Part shown: positions 26,006-33,519 of the stretch, piece by piece
How the letters are laid out: every line of letters begins with the position of its first letter
Numbering within the stretch: position 1 is the first letter of the stretch
Assembly: GCF_000502875.1 (NCBI RefSeq)
Contig: NZ_AYWX01000004.1
Span: 204,426 to 268,425 of the forward strand
From: Mesorhizobium sp. L2C084A000
GTDB taxonomy: Bacteria; Pseudomonadota; Alphaproteobacteria; Rhizobiales; Rhizobiaceae
Reading direction: 5' to 3'
Length of the DNA stretch: 64,000 nt
Position numbers and translations under genes: made by a program
Notes under the pieces: model-generated
The model's input: the letters and a program-made list of their open reading frames with translations, nothing else
What the model was told of the DNA's origin: nothing
Database searches by the model: none

Positions 26006-26194
26006 ATGGCAAAGAAGGAGACCGCACCCGCGAAGAACCACCCCTCGCACGGTGTCTGCGTAGTGGAAGGGGAGGGAGATCGAGCCTTCTGGACGAAAGT
26101 CGGTGCTGCATGGTCGCATCAGGATGGCCAAGGGTTCAACGTCTCCCTCAGGTGCACATCTCACGGCGAGAAATCTTCACCCGAAAATCAATAA
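26006..26194 (+). CDS. Small conserved-type hypothetical protein, possibly truncated
   Basis: A 62-residue protein with a perfect AGGAGG five bases before the ATG at 26006. The body (VVEGEGDRAFWTKVGAAW, then HQDGQGFNVSL) resembles a family of small rhizobial proteins that contain GAAWPHKDGKGFN followed by a hydrophobic strand and a basic end. Here the sequence after NVSL is unlike that family (CTSHGEKSSPENQ), which suggests a C-terminal frameshift or recombination. The function of the family is unknown. It lies at the start of the tRNA-linked island. Confidence 0.55.
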   Translation: MAKKETAPAKNHPSHGVCVVEGEGDRAFWTKVGAAWSHQDGQGFNVSLRCTSHGEKSSPENQ

Positions 26195-26230
26195 GAGGCA
26201 GGGTCGCCGCACCTTGCCTCCATTTACCAA

Positions 26231-26671
26231 CTAATCGCCGAGTGCCTCCTCGACCAGCTCGCGTGCGCGTTCCAGTTCATCTCGATCGAGCGTGGCGATG
26301 AAGCGGGTAAGCAGATCGCCGTCGCTAGTCTCGTGTTCGACGGCCTCATAGGTCGAGCCAGAACGGAAAATCTGATCTCCCTCGATGCGGACCCCCGTTT
26401 CCATAACGCGGTATCCGTCATCGGCGAGCACGGCTTTAACCACGTACCCGATGTACTGTCGGACGGGGAGCGCTTTGAGATCGACTTCTTCGCCCAGCTC
26501 CTCCATCAGCAAGTCGCTGATCTTGGATACAGGTGGTACTTCCTCGACAATGCCTTCCTTGAGAAGTTCAAGGACATCTTCACGTTGCAGAAACTCCAGA
26601 AGGGCATCCCCTCCGACAATCGACTTCGATGCTCTGCGTGCTTTGCGCATCTGCGCCTTCGGTGTTAACAT
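26231..26671 (-). CDS. Hypothetical protein, 146 residues
   Basis: No family is recognised. The protein begins with a basic segment (KAQMRKARRASKSI), continues with LEFLQREDVLELLKEGIVEE and a helical, strongly acidic C-terminal half (LDRDELERARELVEEALGD). GGAG six bases before the ATG at 26669-26671 supports this start; the frame stays open to 27112 but the extra part looks unlike coding sequence. The gene has its own promoter and a highly structured leader. The acidic helical character would suit an antitoxin or adaptor, but this is speculation. Confidence 0.6.
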   Translation of the reverse strand: MLTPKAQMRKARRASKSIVGGDALLEFLQREDVLELLKEGIVEEVPPVSKISDLLMEELGEEVDLKALPVRQYIGYVVKAVLADDGYRVMETGVRIEGDQIFRSGSTYEAVEHETSDGDLLTRFIATLDRDELERARELVEEALGD

Positions 26672-26687
26672 GTTGATCTCCAATGTT

Positions 26688-26719
26688 GGTGAGGCTGGCT
26701 TTCCAGGCGAAGCCTCACC
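26688..26719. repeat. Leader hairpin 1 of the 26231-26671 gene
   Basis: GGTGAGGCT and AGCCTCACC form a perfect nine-base stem with a 14-base loop, immediately upstream of the ribosome-binding site. It could control translation or act as an operator. Confidence 0.55.
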
Positions 26720-26727
26720 GGGTTGAG

Positions 26728-26759
26728 TGTCTGCCCGTGTCGAGCGACATGGGCAGACA
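26728..26759. repeat. Leader hairpin 2, near-perfect 15-base palindrome
   Basis: TGTCTGCCCGTGTCG pairs with CGACATGGGCAGACA with one mismatch and only AG between the arms. It lies just downstream of the predicted promoter, so it may be an operator or a cruciform-forming site. Confidence 0.6.
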
Positions 26760-26761
26760 TG

Positions 26762-26790
26762 GTCTAACATAATTAAACATTCGACGTCAA
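26762..26790 (-). promoter_or_regulatory. Promoter of the 26231-26671 gene
   Basis: On the minus strand, TTGACG (complement of 26785-26790) and TTAGAC (complement of 26762-26767) are 17 bases apart in an A+T-rich stretch. The following transcript would contain both hairpins. Confidence 0.5.
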
Positions 26791-27084
26791 GCCTGGCTTG
26801 CGGGCGGGTCAAGTTTTTCACCCAATTGATGGCGACACGACTTCCTTGAGGGAATGGCTCATTTGGCAGCGGCCAGAGGATGTCTGTGCCACCTCTTGTG
26901 ATGTCGACAATGCCTTCTCGGCGAGGGCAGCCAACATGTCCTTCGACTATCAGGCAGCGGCGTTCGTGTTTACCCGGTTCGATGAGGCCTTGAGCGGTAT
27001 AGGGCTGGTTCAGGACATCGATGGGCGATCGGTCTTGCGTGCCGACGTTCATCAAAAGGGTGCGATCACCGTTTTGGTTGTCCA
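26791..27084. other. Stretch without a recognisable gene
   Basis: Both strands are open here (a plus frame from 26798 and the minus upstream extension of the 26231 gene), but neither product resembles a known family and neither has a good ribosome-binding site. It may hold remnants of an older gene. Confidence 0.4.
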
Positions 27085-27411
27085 ATGCCTCCACATGATC
27101 TTGTCGAGGCATTCGCTCCGTCCGTCCTTCGGCTTGAAGAAACCAAACAGCGCCGTGCCGCAGTGATGGAACAAACCATGTGGCTCATCCTGCGTGTTCG
27201 GCAAGAGGCTCCCGACGCTGAGCTCTGTGCGCTGGCATATGGATCTCAACTCTACAAGCATGTGGCGGCGAAAGATGTGCCGCTGCTACAGTCGGTCTAT
27301 GACGCTTGGGCAGCATGGTTCACGTCGGATGACGTGTGTTCGGAGAACAAGCTGCAGGCGGCATTCGACCAGGTCGTCGTCATCAGCCGGAGTAAGGCAA
27401 AGGCAAGCTAG
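27085..27411 (+). CDS. Hypothetical protein, 108 residues or shorter
   Basis: No family is recognised. The product has a regular helical look (MWLILRVRQEAPDAELCALA, SVYDAWAAWFTSDD) and ends with a basic tail. The ATG at 27085 has a weak upstream site; an internal ATG at 27166 would give 81 residues. Nearby genes are also hypothetical, consistent with an acquired region. It may be real, but the evidence is coding style only. Confidence 0.45.
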   Translation: MPPHDLVEAFAPSVLRLEETKQRRAAVMEQTMWLILRVRQEAPDAELCALAYGSQLYKHVAAKDVPLLQSVYDAWAAWFTSDDVCSENKLQAAFDQVVVISRSKAKAS

Positions 27412-27424
27412 AATCCGACTGCCC

Positions 27425-27612
27425 CTATTCCATGTCGGGGACACCACCGCTGTTGAGAAGCACTGTCGGCGAGCCATAGTCGCCTAACGCCGGGTCGGCA
27501 TCGCGGCTCCATGCAATCACGCCGACATGCGTTGATGCCAAGGCCTTGGCCATGCGGATCGCCCGATCTTCAGTCTGCTGGTCGGTCGGCCCGAAGGCGG
27601 GAACAGCTCGCC
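27425..27612 (-). pseudogene. Remnant of a small conserved hypothetical gene
   Basis: On the minus strand, an open stretch after a TGA near 27613 encodes DQQTEDRAIRMAKAL and later HVGVIAWSRDADPALGDYG, ending VPDME at the TAG (27425-27427). The strand-turn-WSRDADPALGDYG pattern looks like the C-terminal half of small rhizobial hypothetical proteins. No start codon with a ribosome-binding site precedes it, and the N-terminal part is missing. A 42-residue product from the ATG at 27551-27553 is possible. Confidence 0.4.
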
Positions 27613-27631
27613 GTCATCACCACGGTCGCAA

Positions 27632-28546
27632 TTAAACTCGGCTAATTCTCTCAAGATCTGCCAGTATGTAACTTGGGCGACTTTTCCCAACTTGAACTAC
27701 ATTCAGGCTGACCCTTACAGGCTTATGAAGCCACTCCCGGTTTAGTATGTCAGGGTCTTCTATGCCTATCCCTACTTTTCCTCTCAGAATTTGATCGGCG
27801 CCACTGACGCTGAACTCAAAAGTGCGTCCTTTGGGCAGAACGCCTTGCAGTTCGCCAACGAACTCCTCATGAGTCTCCCGGATATTACCTTCACTTAGGC
27901 GGTCGCGAGAACGTCTTAACTGCTCAACATTGCGGTATTTGAACACATTCTGCTTGAATTCGAGTCCGCACCATGCCTGGTTTCGAGAAAGATATTCTAG
28001 GAATGATGCAACCTTTCGGACAGCGCGAGGATGTACTTCCGCAACTAGCTCGGCGACATCGTCGTCCGTGCCTTCAGCAGATACTTCCAAAAGCCCGAGT
28101 AGCCGTTCCAATGCCTCTTCAGCGCCTCCAGATTCAGAAAAGAAATCTGGGTTCAGGCTAGGAAGTTGAAATTCGAACCCGAAAGAGCCGACAGCGGTCC
28201 CAGTAATCAATAGCTGATTTCGAGCCTTGTCTGGAATTGGGCCCATGTAGTTCAGACGATCTTTCATTCCAGCCAGTATGGCGGTGAATGCTGCTGTGAA
28301 TGCAACAGCTGCCTTGCTGCCGAACTCGGCATAAATCCCTTGGCTACCTTTGACCGGAAGCCCTCGAAATGTCAGCTGGGTTCTCTCTGGTTCGATTGTG
28401 TCTTGGGCTTGGCCAAGAGCCGCACGAGCAGTTTTGAGCCGCTGCTCGAAGCCGAAGCGCTCAATAACGCTGGTTTCTGGAATTCGTGAAAGCACGGCCT
28501 CCAGTTCCGCGACTTCTGATGCGAGCGCGTGACTCCTGCGTCTCAC
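27632..28546 (-). CDS. Unknown protein paired with a nucleotidyltransferase-like gene
   Basis: A 304-residue protein with no recognised family. Residues 5-55 look like a coiled coil (SEVAELEAVLSRIPE, LKTARAALGQ). The centre has a helical segment (AVAFTAAFTAILAGM) and a beta hairpin (LLITGTAVGSFGFEF). The last 70 residues are strand-rich (TFEFSVSGADQILRGKVGI, KPVRVSLNVVQVG), like a small beta barrel. GTG at 28544-28546 shares one base with the stop of the upstream NTase-like gene (TAGTG), so the two are translationally coupled and probably act together. Base composition is more A+T rich than the flanks, suggesting transfer. Confidence 0.7.
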   Translation of the reverse strand: MRRRSHALASEVAELEAVLSRIPETSVIERFGFEQRLKTARAALGQAQDTIEPERTQLTFRGLPVKGSQGIYAEFGSKAAVAFTAAFTAILAGMKDRLNYMGPIPDKARNQLLITGTAVGSFGFEFQLPSLNPDFFSESGGAEEALERLLGLLEVSAEGTDDDVAELVAEVHPRAVRKVASFLEYLSRNQAWCGLEFKQNVFKYRNVEQLRRSRDRLSEGNIRETHEEFVGELQGVLPKGRTFEFSVSGADQILRGKVGIGIEDPDILNREWLHKPVRVSLNVVQVGKSRPSYILADLERISRV

Positions 28547-29115
28547 TACTCTGGCTCCACAAATTGCACGGCTTCGAGAAGGTTGCGTGCGTTCAAATCT
28601 GCACCAGGATCCAAATCAACTCGAAGAAAACCCTTCCAGTTCCGATCGCGCGTGTGTCCCCACATACTGTACCAGTAAGCGATTTCGTGGACGTGCCTGT
28701 CCTCCAACGCTTCCGCGAGGATCATTGGATAACCATCTACGCGGAAAGCCTGCTTCGTGTGCTCAATGTCGAACAGATGATGCAACTGTGGCCACATGCT
28801 CTCCTGCGTTTGCCCGGCGGGCAACTTGAAAAATGTTACCACATCTATGTCATTCGGAGAACGTCCCATTAGGCTCTCGACATCCTCCGTGAAGCTGCCG
28901 TCTAGCCACTGAAAACCCTCTATGACGTCCAGATCATACAGATTTTGGCGGTAGTTCAGAAGGCCAGCCAATATGGCCAATCGGTCTTCATTTGTTCCGA
29001 AACGGCCGATTACATCTAACATCGTGGCGGCGTAGGGCGACCGATCACTTCCGTGACCCTCTTCGCCTGGACGTATTGGCGGAAGCAATCCCACAAGATT
29101 CCATGCTGGGATCAC
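28546..29115 (-). CDS. Nucleotidyltransferase-like protein (DUF6932 type)
   Basis: A 189-residue protein with the look of the DUF6932 family. The nucleotidyltransferase pattern is visible: WLDGSF (GS motif, about residue 71) followed 14 residues later by the carboxylate pair in PNDIDVVTFF. A possible third acidic residue lies in FRVDGYPM. Also characteristic are the N terminus (PPIRPGEEGHGSDRSPY) and IAYWYSMWGHTRDRNWKGF. The start is GTG at 29113-29115 with GGAG eight bases upstream. The stop overlaps the partner gene. A two-gene NTase module on an island suggests a toxin-antitoxin or phage-defence role, but this has not been shown from sequence. Confidence 0.75.
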   Translation of the reverse strand: MIPAWNLVGLLPPIRPGEEGHGSDRSPYAATMLDVIGRFGTNEDRLAILAGLLNYRQNLYDLDVIEGFQWLDGSFTEDVESLMGRSPNDIDVVTFFKLPAGQTQESMWPQLHHLFDIEHTKQAFRVDGYPMILAEALEDRHVHEIAYWYSMWGHTRDRNWKGFLRVDLDPGADLNARNLLEAVQFVEPE

Positions 29116-29214
29116 TGTGCCGTCTCCACAACGTCCATGAACTACCGCTGCCCCACTAATTTCCCTTGTACAAAGATACAGCCGGAAATTGAGAGAAAGT
29201 AAACCCGAAAGGAT

Positions 29215-29412
29215 TTACCCTAATTCCGGCTGAGCGTAGCTGCCACACACGGCCTTTCCCTGCTGCGTCACTGTCGCGGCGTAGGCCTCGGCCTCCGCCT
29301 CCGATCGGTCGAAGACCGAGCGAACGAGATCGACGACGAACTCCCACAGCGTCTGGTCGTCATTGTGAATGACAAGCTGCAAATTAATCGCCTCCGCGGG
29401 GATATTGCGCAA
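29215..29412 (-). pseudogene. C-terminally truncated ClpS-like adaptor
   Basis: A 65-residue product that matches the N-terminal two thirds of ClpS, the adaptor that hands N-degron proteins to ClpAP. VIHNDDQTLWEFVVDLV carries the NDD/EFVV substrate-pocket residues, and GKAVCG the conserved second motif. The C-terminal strand and helix that normally follow (EVAE...) are replaced by SYAQPELG and a stop. The start would be TTG at 29410-29412. The part that binds N-terminal residues is largely present, but the fold is probably incomplete. It may be the relic of an accessory clpS cut at the island edge. Confidence 0.6.
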
Positions 29413-29546
29413 TGGAACGGCTCACTTCTAATGCTGCTGCAGATCAACAATATCTGCGCCACGTTGCATGAATTGTTAACAACTCGACGCCTTGGTTGCA
29501 CACCTCGACGAGGAGGCTGCACAGGCGGAAACCAGCGGAGCCTGAC

Positions 29547-30311
29547 TTGACCATTCCCTCTAGCCGCATCAAACGCGCTTTGATCACCGGGGCCGGTGCG
29601 GCCGACGGCATCGGCTTTGCCATTGCCCGGCAACTCGGCCTTGCCGGCCATGCCGTTTTCCTCACGGGCGCCAGCGGGCGTGTGCTCGATCGCGCCGCCG
29701 AGTTGTGCGCCGAAGGCATCGATGCCAAAGCCGTGGTCGCCGATCTCACCATTGCGGCCGATGTCGCGCGGCTGCGTGCTGATGTCGGTGCCGTCGATAT
29801 CCTGGTCAACAATGCCGGCATGGGCTCGCTGGCATCGCCCTCGGTCGACAAGGCGTTTCTCGCCATGACCGAGGCTGACTGGGATCAGGGGATCGACGTC
29901 AGCCTGAAGACCGCATTCCTCGTCACGAAAGCGTTTCTGCCGGCGATGGTCGAAGCGGGCTACGGGCGCATCGTCAATGTGGCGTCGGTCACCGGGCCGC
30001 TGGTGTCCTTCGAAGGCACATCAGCCTATTCCGCCGCCAAGGCCGGCATGGCCGGCCTGACCCGCACCCTGGCGCTCGAAGTGGCGAAAAGCGGCATCAC
30101 GGCCAATGCCGTGGCCCCCGGCTGGATCGAAACGGGATCGTCGAGCGAGATGGAGCGGCAAGCCGCCCTGCACACGCCGCCGGCGCGGGCCGGACGGCCG
30201 GATGAGGTGGCCGCAGCGGTGGTGTTCCTGGCCTCGGAAGGTGCCAGCTATGTCAATGGCGCCCTGCTGGTGGTCGACGGCGGCAACAGCCTTCAGGAGC
30301 GCAAGGGCTGA
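29547..30311 (+). CDS. Short-chain dehydrogenase/reductase (FabG-like)
   Basis: A 254-residue NAD(P)-dependent oxidoreductase. The motifs are TGAGAADGIGFAIA (cofactor loop), NNAG, the catalytic Ser in NVASV, YSAAK with the catalytic Tyr and Lys, and the C-terminal VNGALLVVDGGNS. TTG at 29547-29549 with GGAG six bases before it is the preferred start. It is convergent with the GntR gene and may belong to the same catabolic locus. The substrate is unknown. Confidence 0.9.
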   Translation: MTIPSSRIKRALITGAGAADGIGFAIARQLGLAGHAVFLTGASGRVLDRAAELCAEGIDAKAVVADLTIAADVARLRADVGAVDILVNNAGMGSLASPSVDKAFLAMTEADWDQGIDVSLKTAFLVTKAFLPAMVEAGYGRIVNVASVTGPLVSFEGTSAYSAAKAGMAGLTRTLALEVAKSGITANAVAPGWIETGSSSEMERQAALHTPPARAGRPDEVAAAVVFLASEGASYVNGALLVVDGGNSLQERKG

Positions 30312-30375
30312 AGGCTCAAAGGCGCTTGTCGTCAGGGGTATTCGGCGGGCACGCCTGGCCCAAGCTCCTCGCCCC

Positions 30376-31077
30376 TCACGACGCCTTTGCCAAAAAATTC
30401 CGATAGTCGGACTTGGCCTGCAGCAGGCGCAGCACATTGTCGCGCGATCCGCGCACATGGGCGCGCGCCAGCGTGCCGGCTCTGGCAGCGTCGCCGGCGC
30501 AGATGGCGTCGACGATTTCGGCGTGCTCGTCGCGGGCGATCTTCCATTCGTCCAGCCACAGCAGTTCGGTCCAGACATAGTGCTGGCACTTGTCGAGGAT
30601 GCCGCACAGCATGCCGTGCAGCATCACATTGCCGCTGATTTCGGCGATGACGCGGTGCAGGTCGATGCCGACCTCCAGTTCCTGGAATTTTTCCCGATTG
30701 GTTCGTTCCGGAATGGCGGCCAAGCGCTCGCATTCGGCCAGCATGGCGCGCAGCCGCGCCTTGTCCTGTTCCGTCGCGGCCGTTGCCGCAAGTTCCGTCG
30801 CATGGCCGTCGAGCAGCTCGCGGATCTCGAAGGCTTCGCGGAACATGTTGATGTCGAACTCGGTGACGACATAGCCCTGGCGCGGCCGGCCGGTGACCAG
30901 CCCGTCACGCTCGAGACGGTTGAAAGCCTCGCGCACGGGGGTTCGGCTGACAGTCAGCTTCGCGGCGATGTCGTTTTCGGTGACGCGCGAGCCCGGCGGA
31001 ATCTGGCCGGTCACGATCATCGCCTTGAGCGCGGAATAAACCGAGTCGCGCAACGTATTTTTGGTTTCCTTGGCCAA
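30376..31077 (-). CDS. GntR family transcriptional regulator (FadR/FCD subfamily)
   Basis: A 233-residue regulator with an N-terminal winged helix (LRDSVYSALKAMIVTGQIPP, SRTPVREAFNRLERDGLV) and an all-helical FCD ligand-binding domain with metal-site histidines (for example GIDLHRVIAEISGN). TTG at 31075-31077 after GGGAAG purines is preferred; a GTG at 31114-31116 would add 13 residues. It is divergent from a polyamine-type importer, and a TTGTATACAA palindrome typical of this subfamily sits over that promoter, so it probably represses the catabolic operon. Confidence 0.9.
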   Translation of the reverse strand: MAKETKNTLRDSVYSALKAMIVTGQIPPGSRVTENDIAAKLTVSRTPVREAFNRLERDGLVTGRPRQGYVVTEFDINMFREAFEIRELLDGHATELAATAATEQDKARLRAMLAECERLAAIPERTNREKFQELEVGIDLHRVIAEISGNVMLHGMLCGILDKCQHYVWTELLWLDEWKIARDEHAEIVDAICAGDAARAGTLARAHVRGSRDNVLRLLQAKSDYRNFLAKAS

Positions 31078-31221
31078 GCTTCCCTTCCCACTTCTCCGGC
31101 CTTTCAGCCGGAACACGCATAGCTGTAGCCGCAGTCGGCATAATTTGCCACGCCCCCGGCGACGCCGTTCCTCGCCACCTTGTCCGGCTCGAAACCCGTG
31201 AATTCGATCGAGCCGGCGGTG

Positions 31222-31265
31222 TTGACAACATCGATCGCTAGGCTACACTCAAAATTGTATACAAA
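31222..31265 (+). promoter_or_regulatory. Promoter and GntR operator of the importer operon
   Basis: -35 TTGACA (31222-31227) and -10 TACACT (31244-31249) are 16 bases apart. The perfect palindrome TTGTATACAA (31255-31264) lies where transcription should start. This is the core expected for FCD-type GntR repressors, so the site would block initiation until the ligand binds. Confidence 0.7.
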
Positions 31266-31316
31266 ATAGCATGCCAAATCAAAAACAATGGGAACACCGG
31301 TTGGAGAGCCGAAAAA

Positions 31317-32357
31317 ATGAACAGGACCAGAAGCGTTAGTATCGTTGCGATGGCAGGCCTCATGGCCTCGCTCGCAGCCCCCGCCATGGCGGGCGACACC
31401 ATCACCGTCGCCTCATGGGGCGGCACCTACCAGGACGCGCAGACCAAGGCGTTCTTCAAGCCGACCGCCGATGCGCTCGGCATCACCATCAAGGAAGACA
31501 CCACCAACGGCCTCGACGACGTGCGGCTGCAGGTGACCGGCAATGCGGTGAAATGGGACATCACGGAACTTGGCGCCGACGAATGCGCGCGCGGCTCGAA
31601 GGAAGGGCTGTTCGAAAAACTCGACTACGGCATCATCGACAAGAGCGGCATCAACCCGAAGCTTGTCCATGACGACTGGGTCGGCATTTCCTACACGTCG
31701 GTCGTACTGATCTACCGAACCGATGTTTTCGGCGACAAAGGCCCGAAGACATGGGCCGATTTCTGGAACGTGGAAAAGTTTCCGGGACGGCGTGCGCTGA
31801 GCGGCAGCCAGGCGACGGAAACGCTGAGCGTCGCGGCACTGGCCGAGGGCATTCCGATCGACAAGGTCTATCCGGTCGATATCGACGGCGCGTTGAAGTC
31901 CGTCGACAAGATCCGTGGCCATATCGACGCCTGGTGGACCTCCGGCGCGCAGGCCATGCAGCTGGTGAAGGACGGCGAAGTCGACATGGCGAGCATCTGG
32001 AACGGCCGTGCCGGCACCTTAAAGAAGGAAGGCGCGCCGGTCAGCTTCTCCTTCGACCAGGGCGTGCTGACCGCCGACTGCATGGTCATCCCCAAGGGCT
32101 CCAAGAACAAGGAAGCCGCGATGAAGGCGCTGGCGATGTTCGTCAGCCCGCAATTGCAGGCCAATCTGCCGCTCTATGTCGATAATGGCCCGGTCAATGA
32201 GAAGGCTTTCGAGACCGGCAAGATCCCGCAGGACAGGATCAAGGATATCAATTCGGCGCCCGAAAACGTCAAGAAGCAGGTGTTGCAGGATGCAAAATTC
32301 TGGCGCGACAATTTGGTCGAGGCGACGGAAAAGTTCAACAATCTGATCCAGCAATAG
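31317..32357 (+). CDS. ABC transporter periplasmic binding protein, polyamine type (PotD-like)
   Basis: A 346-residue binding protein with a signal peptide cleaved after APAMA (about residue 23). The mature start DTITVASWGGTYQDAQTKAF is typical of the spermidine/putrescine-binding family, and AWWTSGAQAMQLVKDGEVDM is the conserved hinge region. GGAGAG upstream supports the ATG at 31317. It is followed by an ATPase and two permeases. The family also binds other amines, opine-like and amino-acid compounds, so the ligand is open. Confidence 0.9.
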   Translation: MNRTRSVSIVAMAGLMASLAAPAMAGDTITVASWGGTYQDAQTKAFFKPTADALGITIKEDTTNGLDDVRLQVTGNAVKWDITELGADECARGSKEGLFEKLDYGIIDKSGINPKLVHDDWVGISYTSVVLIYRTDVFGDKGPKTWADFWNVEKFPGRRALSGSQATETLSVAALAEGIPIDKVYPVDIDGALKSVDKIRGHIDAWWTSGAQAMQLVKDGEVDMASIWNGRAGTLKKEGAPVSFSFDQGVLTADCMVIPKGSKNKEAAMKALAMFVSPQLQANLPLYVDNGPVNEKAFETGKIPQDRIKDINSAPENVKKQVLQDAKFWRDNLVEATEKFNNLIQQ

Positions 32358-32436
32358 GCTGCGGCCGCAATCCAAACCACGGCAGGGCGACGCCTCGCCC
32401 TGCTTTCGCCGCCTCAGCCCCTGGGAGAGAAAAATC

Positions 32437-33519
32437 TTGTCCATTGCGCCATCCGCGTTGCCGATCGGCATGCGCGGGATCGAGAAACGATTTGGCAGCG
32501 TGCCTGTGCTGCGCGACCTCAACCTCGACGTTGAGGCTGGTGAATTCCTGACGCTGCTGGGGCCTTCCGGTTCCGGCAAGACGACGCTGCTGATGATCCT
32601 GGCCGGCTTTGTACGGGCCAATGCCGGCTCGATCAGGGTCGGCGGCGACGAGATCATCACCACGCCGCCGCACAAGCGCAACATCGGCATGGTGTTTCAG
32701 AACTACGCGCTGTTTCCGCATATGAACGTCTTTCACAACATCGCCTTTCCGCTGAAGCAGCGCGGCGTTGCCGCCGCCGAGACGGCCGAGCGTGTCGAGA
32801 AGGCGCTCGATCTGGTGAAATTGCAGGGGCTGGGCGAGCGCCGGGTCGACCAGCTCTCCGGCGGCCAGCGCCAGCGCGTGGCGCTGGCGCGCGCCATCGT
32901 CTTCGAGCCGCGCATCGTTTTGATGGACGAGCCCCTGTCGGCGCTCGACAAGGGCTTGCGCGAGCACATGCAGATCGAGCTGCGCAGCCTGCACCGGCGG
33001 CTTGGCATGACCACGGTCTATGTCACGCACGATCAGCGTGAAGCCATCACCATGTCGGACCGCATCGCGGTGATGAACGCCGGGCGCATCGAACAGCTCG
33101 ACAAGCCCGAAAGCCTCTACTCCAGGCCGCAAACGCAATTTGTAGCCGGCTTCATCGGCGAATCGAATTTCATTCCGGTCGAGTGCCGCAACGGCTCCGT
33201 CTGGTACGAGGAGCGAAGAATCCATACGGCGGCGGCGACGCCGGCGGCAGGCCAGTACCTGATGGTGGTGCGGCCGGAAAAGCTGCGGCTCTTGGCAAAC
33301 GCCGAACCGACAAGCGGCGTCAACGTGCTCAACGCGACGCTCAGCGACATCATCTATCAGGGCGACAGCTTCGTCTGCTATGCCGTGCTGCGCGACGGCC
33401 GGCAGCTGACTTTGCGCGACTATTGCCGCAGCGATGTGCTGGCGAAAATGCCCGCACCCGGCCATCCAGTCTCATTCGGTCTCGATGCGCAGGACACGAT
33501 CCTGGTGGCGGCAGACTGA
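32437..33519 (+). CDS. ABC transporter ATPase, polyamine type (PotA-like)
   Basis: A 360-residue ATPase that powers uptake. It has Walker A GPSGSGKTT, Q-loop FQNYALFPHMN, signature LSGGQRQR, Walker B VLMDEPLSALD, and the C-terminal TOBE domain common to PotA. The start is TTG at 32437-32439 with GGGAGA upstream. It shares one base region (TGATG) with the next permease gene. Confidence 0.94.
   Translation: MSIAPSALPIGMRGIEKRFGSVPVLRDLNLDVEAGEFLTLLGPSGSGKTTLLMILAGFVRANAGSIRVGGDEIITTPPHKRNIGMVFQNYALFPHMNVFHNIAFPLKQRGVAAAETAERVEKALDLVKLQGLGERRVDQLSGGQRQRVALARAIVFEPRIVLMDEPLSALDKGLREHMQIELRSLHRRLGMTTVYVTHDQREAITMSDRIAVMNAGRIEQLDKPESLYSRPQTQFVAGFIGESNFIPVECRNGSVWYEERRIHTAAATPAAGQYLMVVRPEKLRLLANAEPTSGVNVLNATLSDIIYQGDSFVCYAVLRDGRQLTLRDYCRSDVLAKMPAPGHPVSFGLDAQDTILVAAD

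Noticed and set aside
26672..27112. N-terminal extension of the 146-residue hypothetical gene, and the plus-strand frame at 26798-27166
   Set aside because: A good ribosome-binding site supports the shorter start, the promoter and hairpins fall inside the extension, and neither product resembles a protein family.
27632..28546. A HEPN-type RNase motif (R-x4-6-H) in the partner of the NTase-like protein
   Set aside because: Arg and His residues occur close together, but not with the required spacing inside a helical domain, so a MNT-HEPN pair is not supported.
25650..29546. A direct repeat of the tRNA-Arg 3' end as the right attachment site, and an integrase gene
   Set aside because: No second copy of the T-arm/acceptor sequence and no tyrosine recombinase motif was seen, so an intact integrative element is not claimed.
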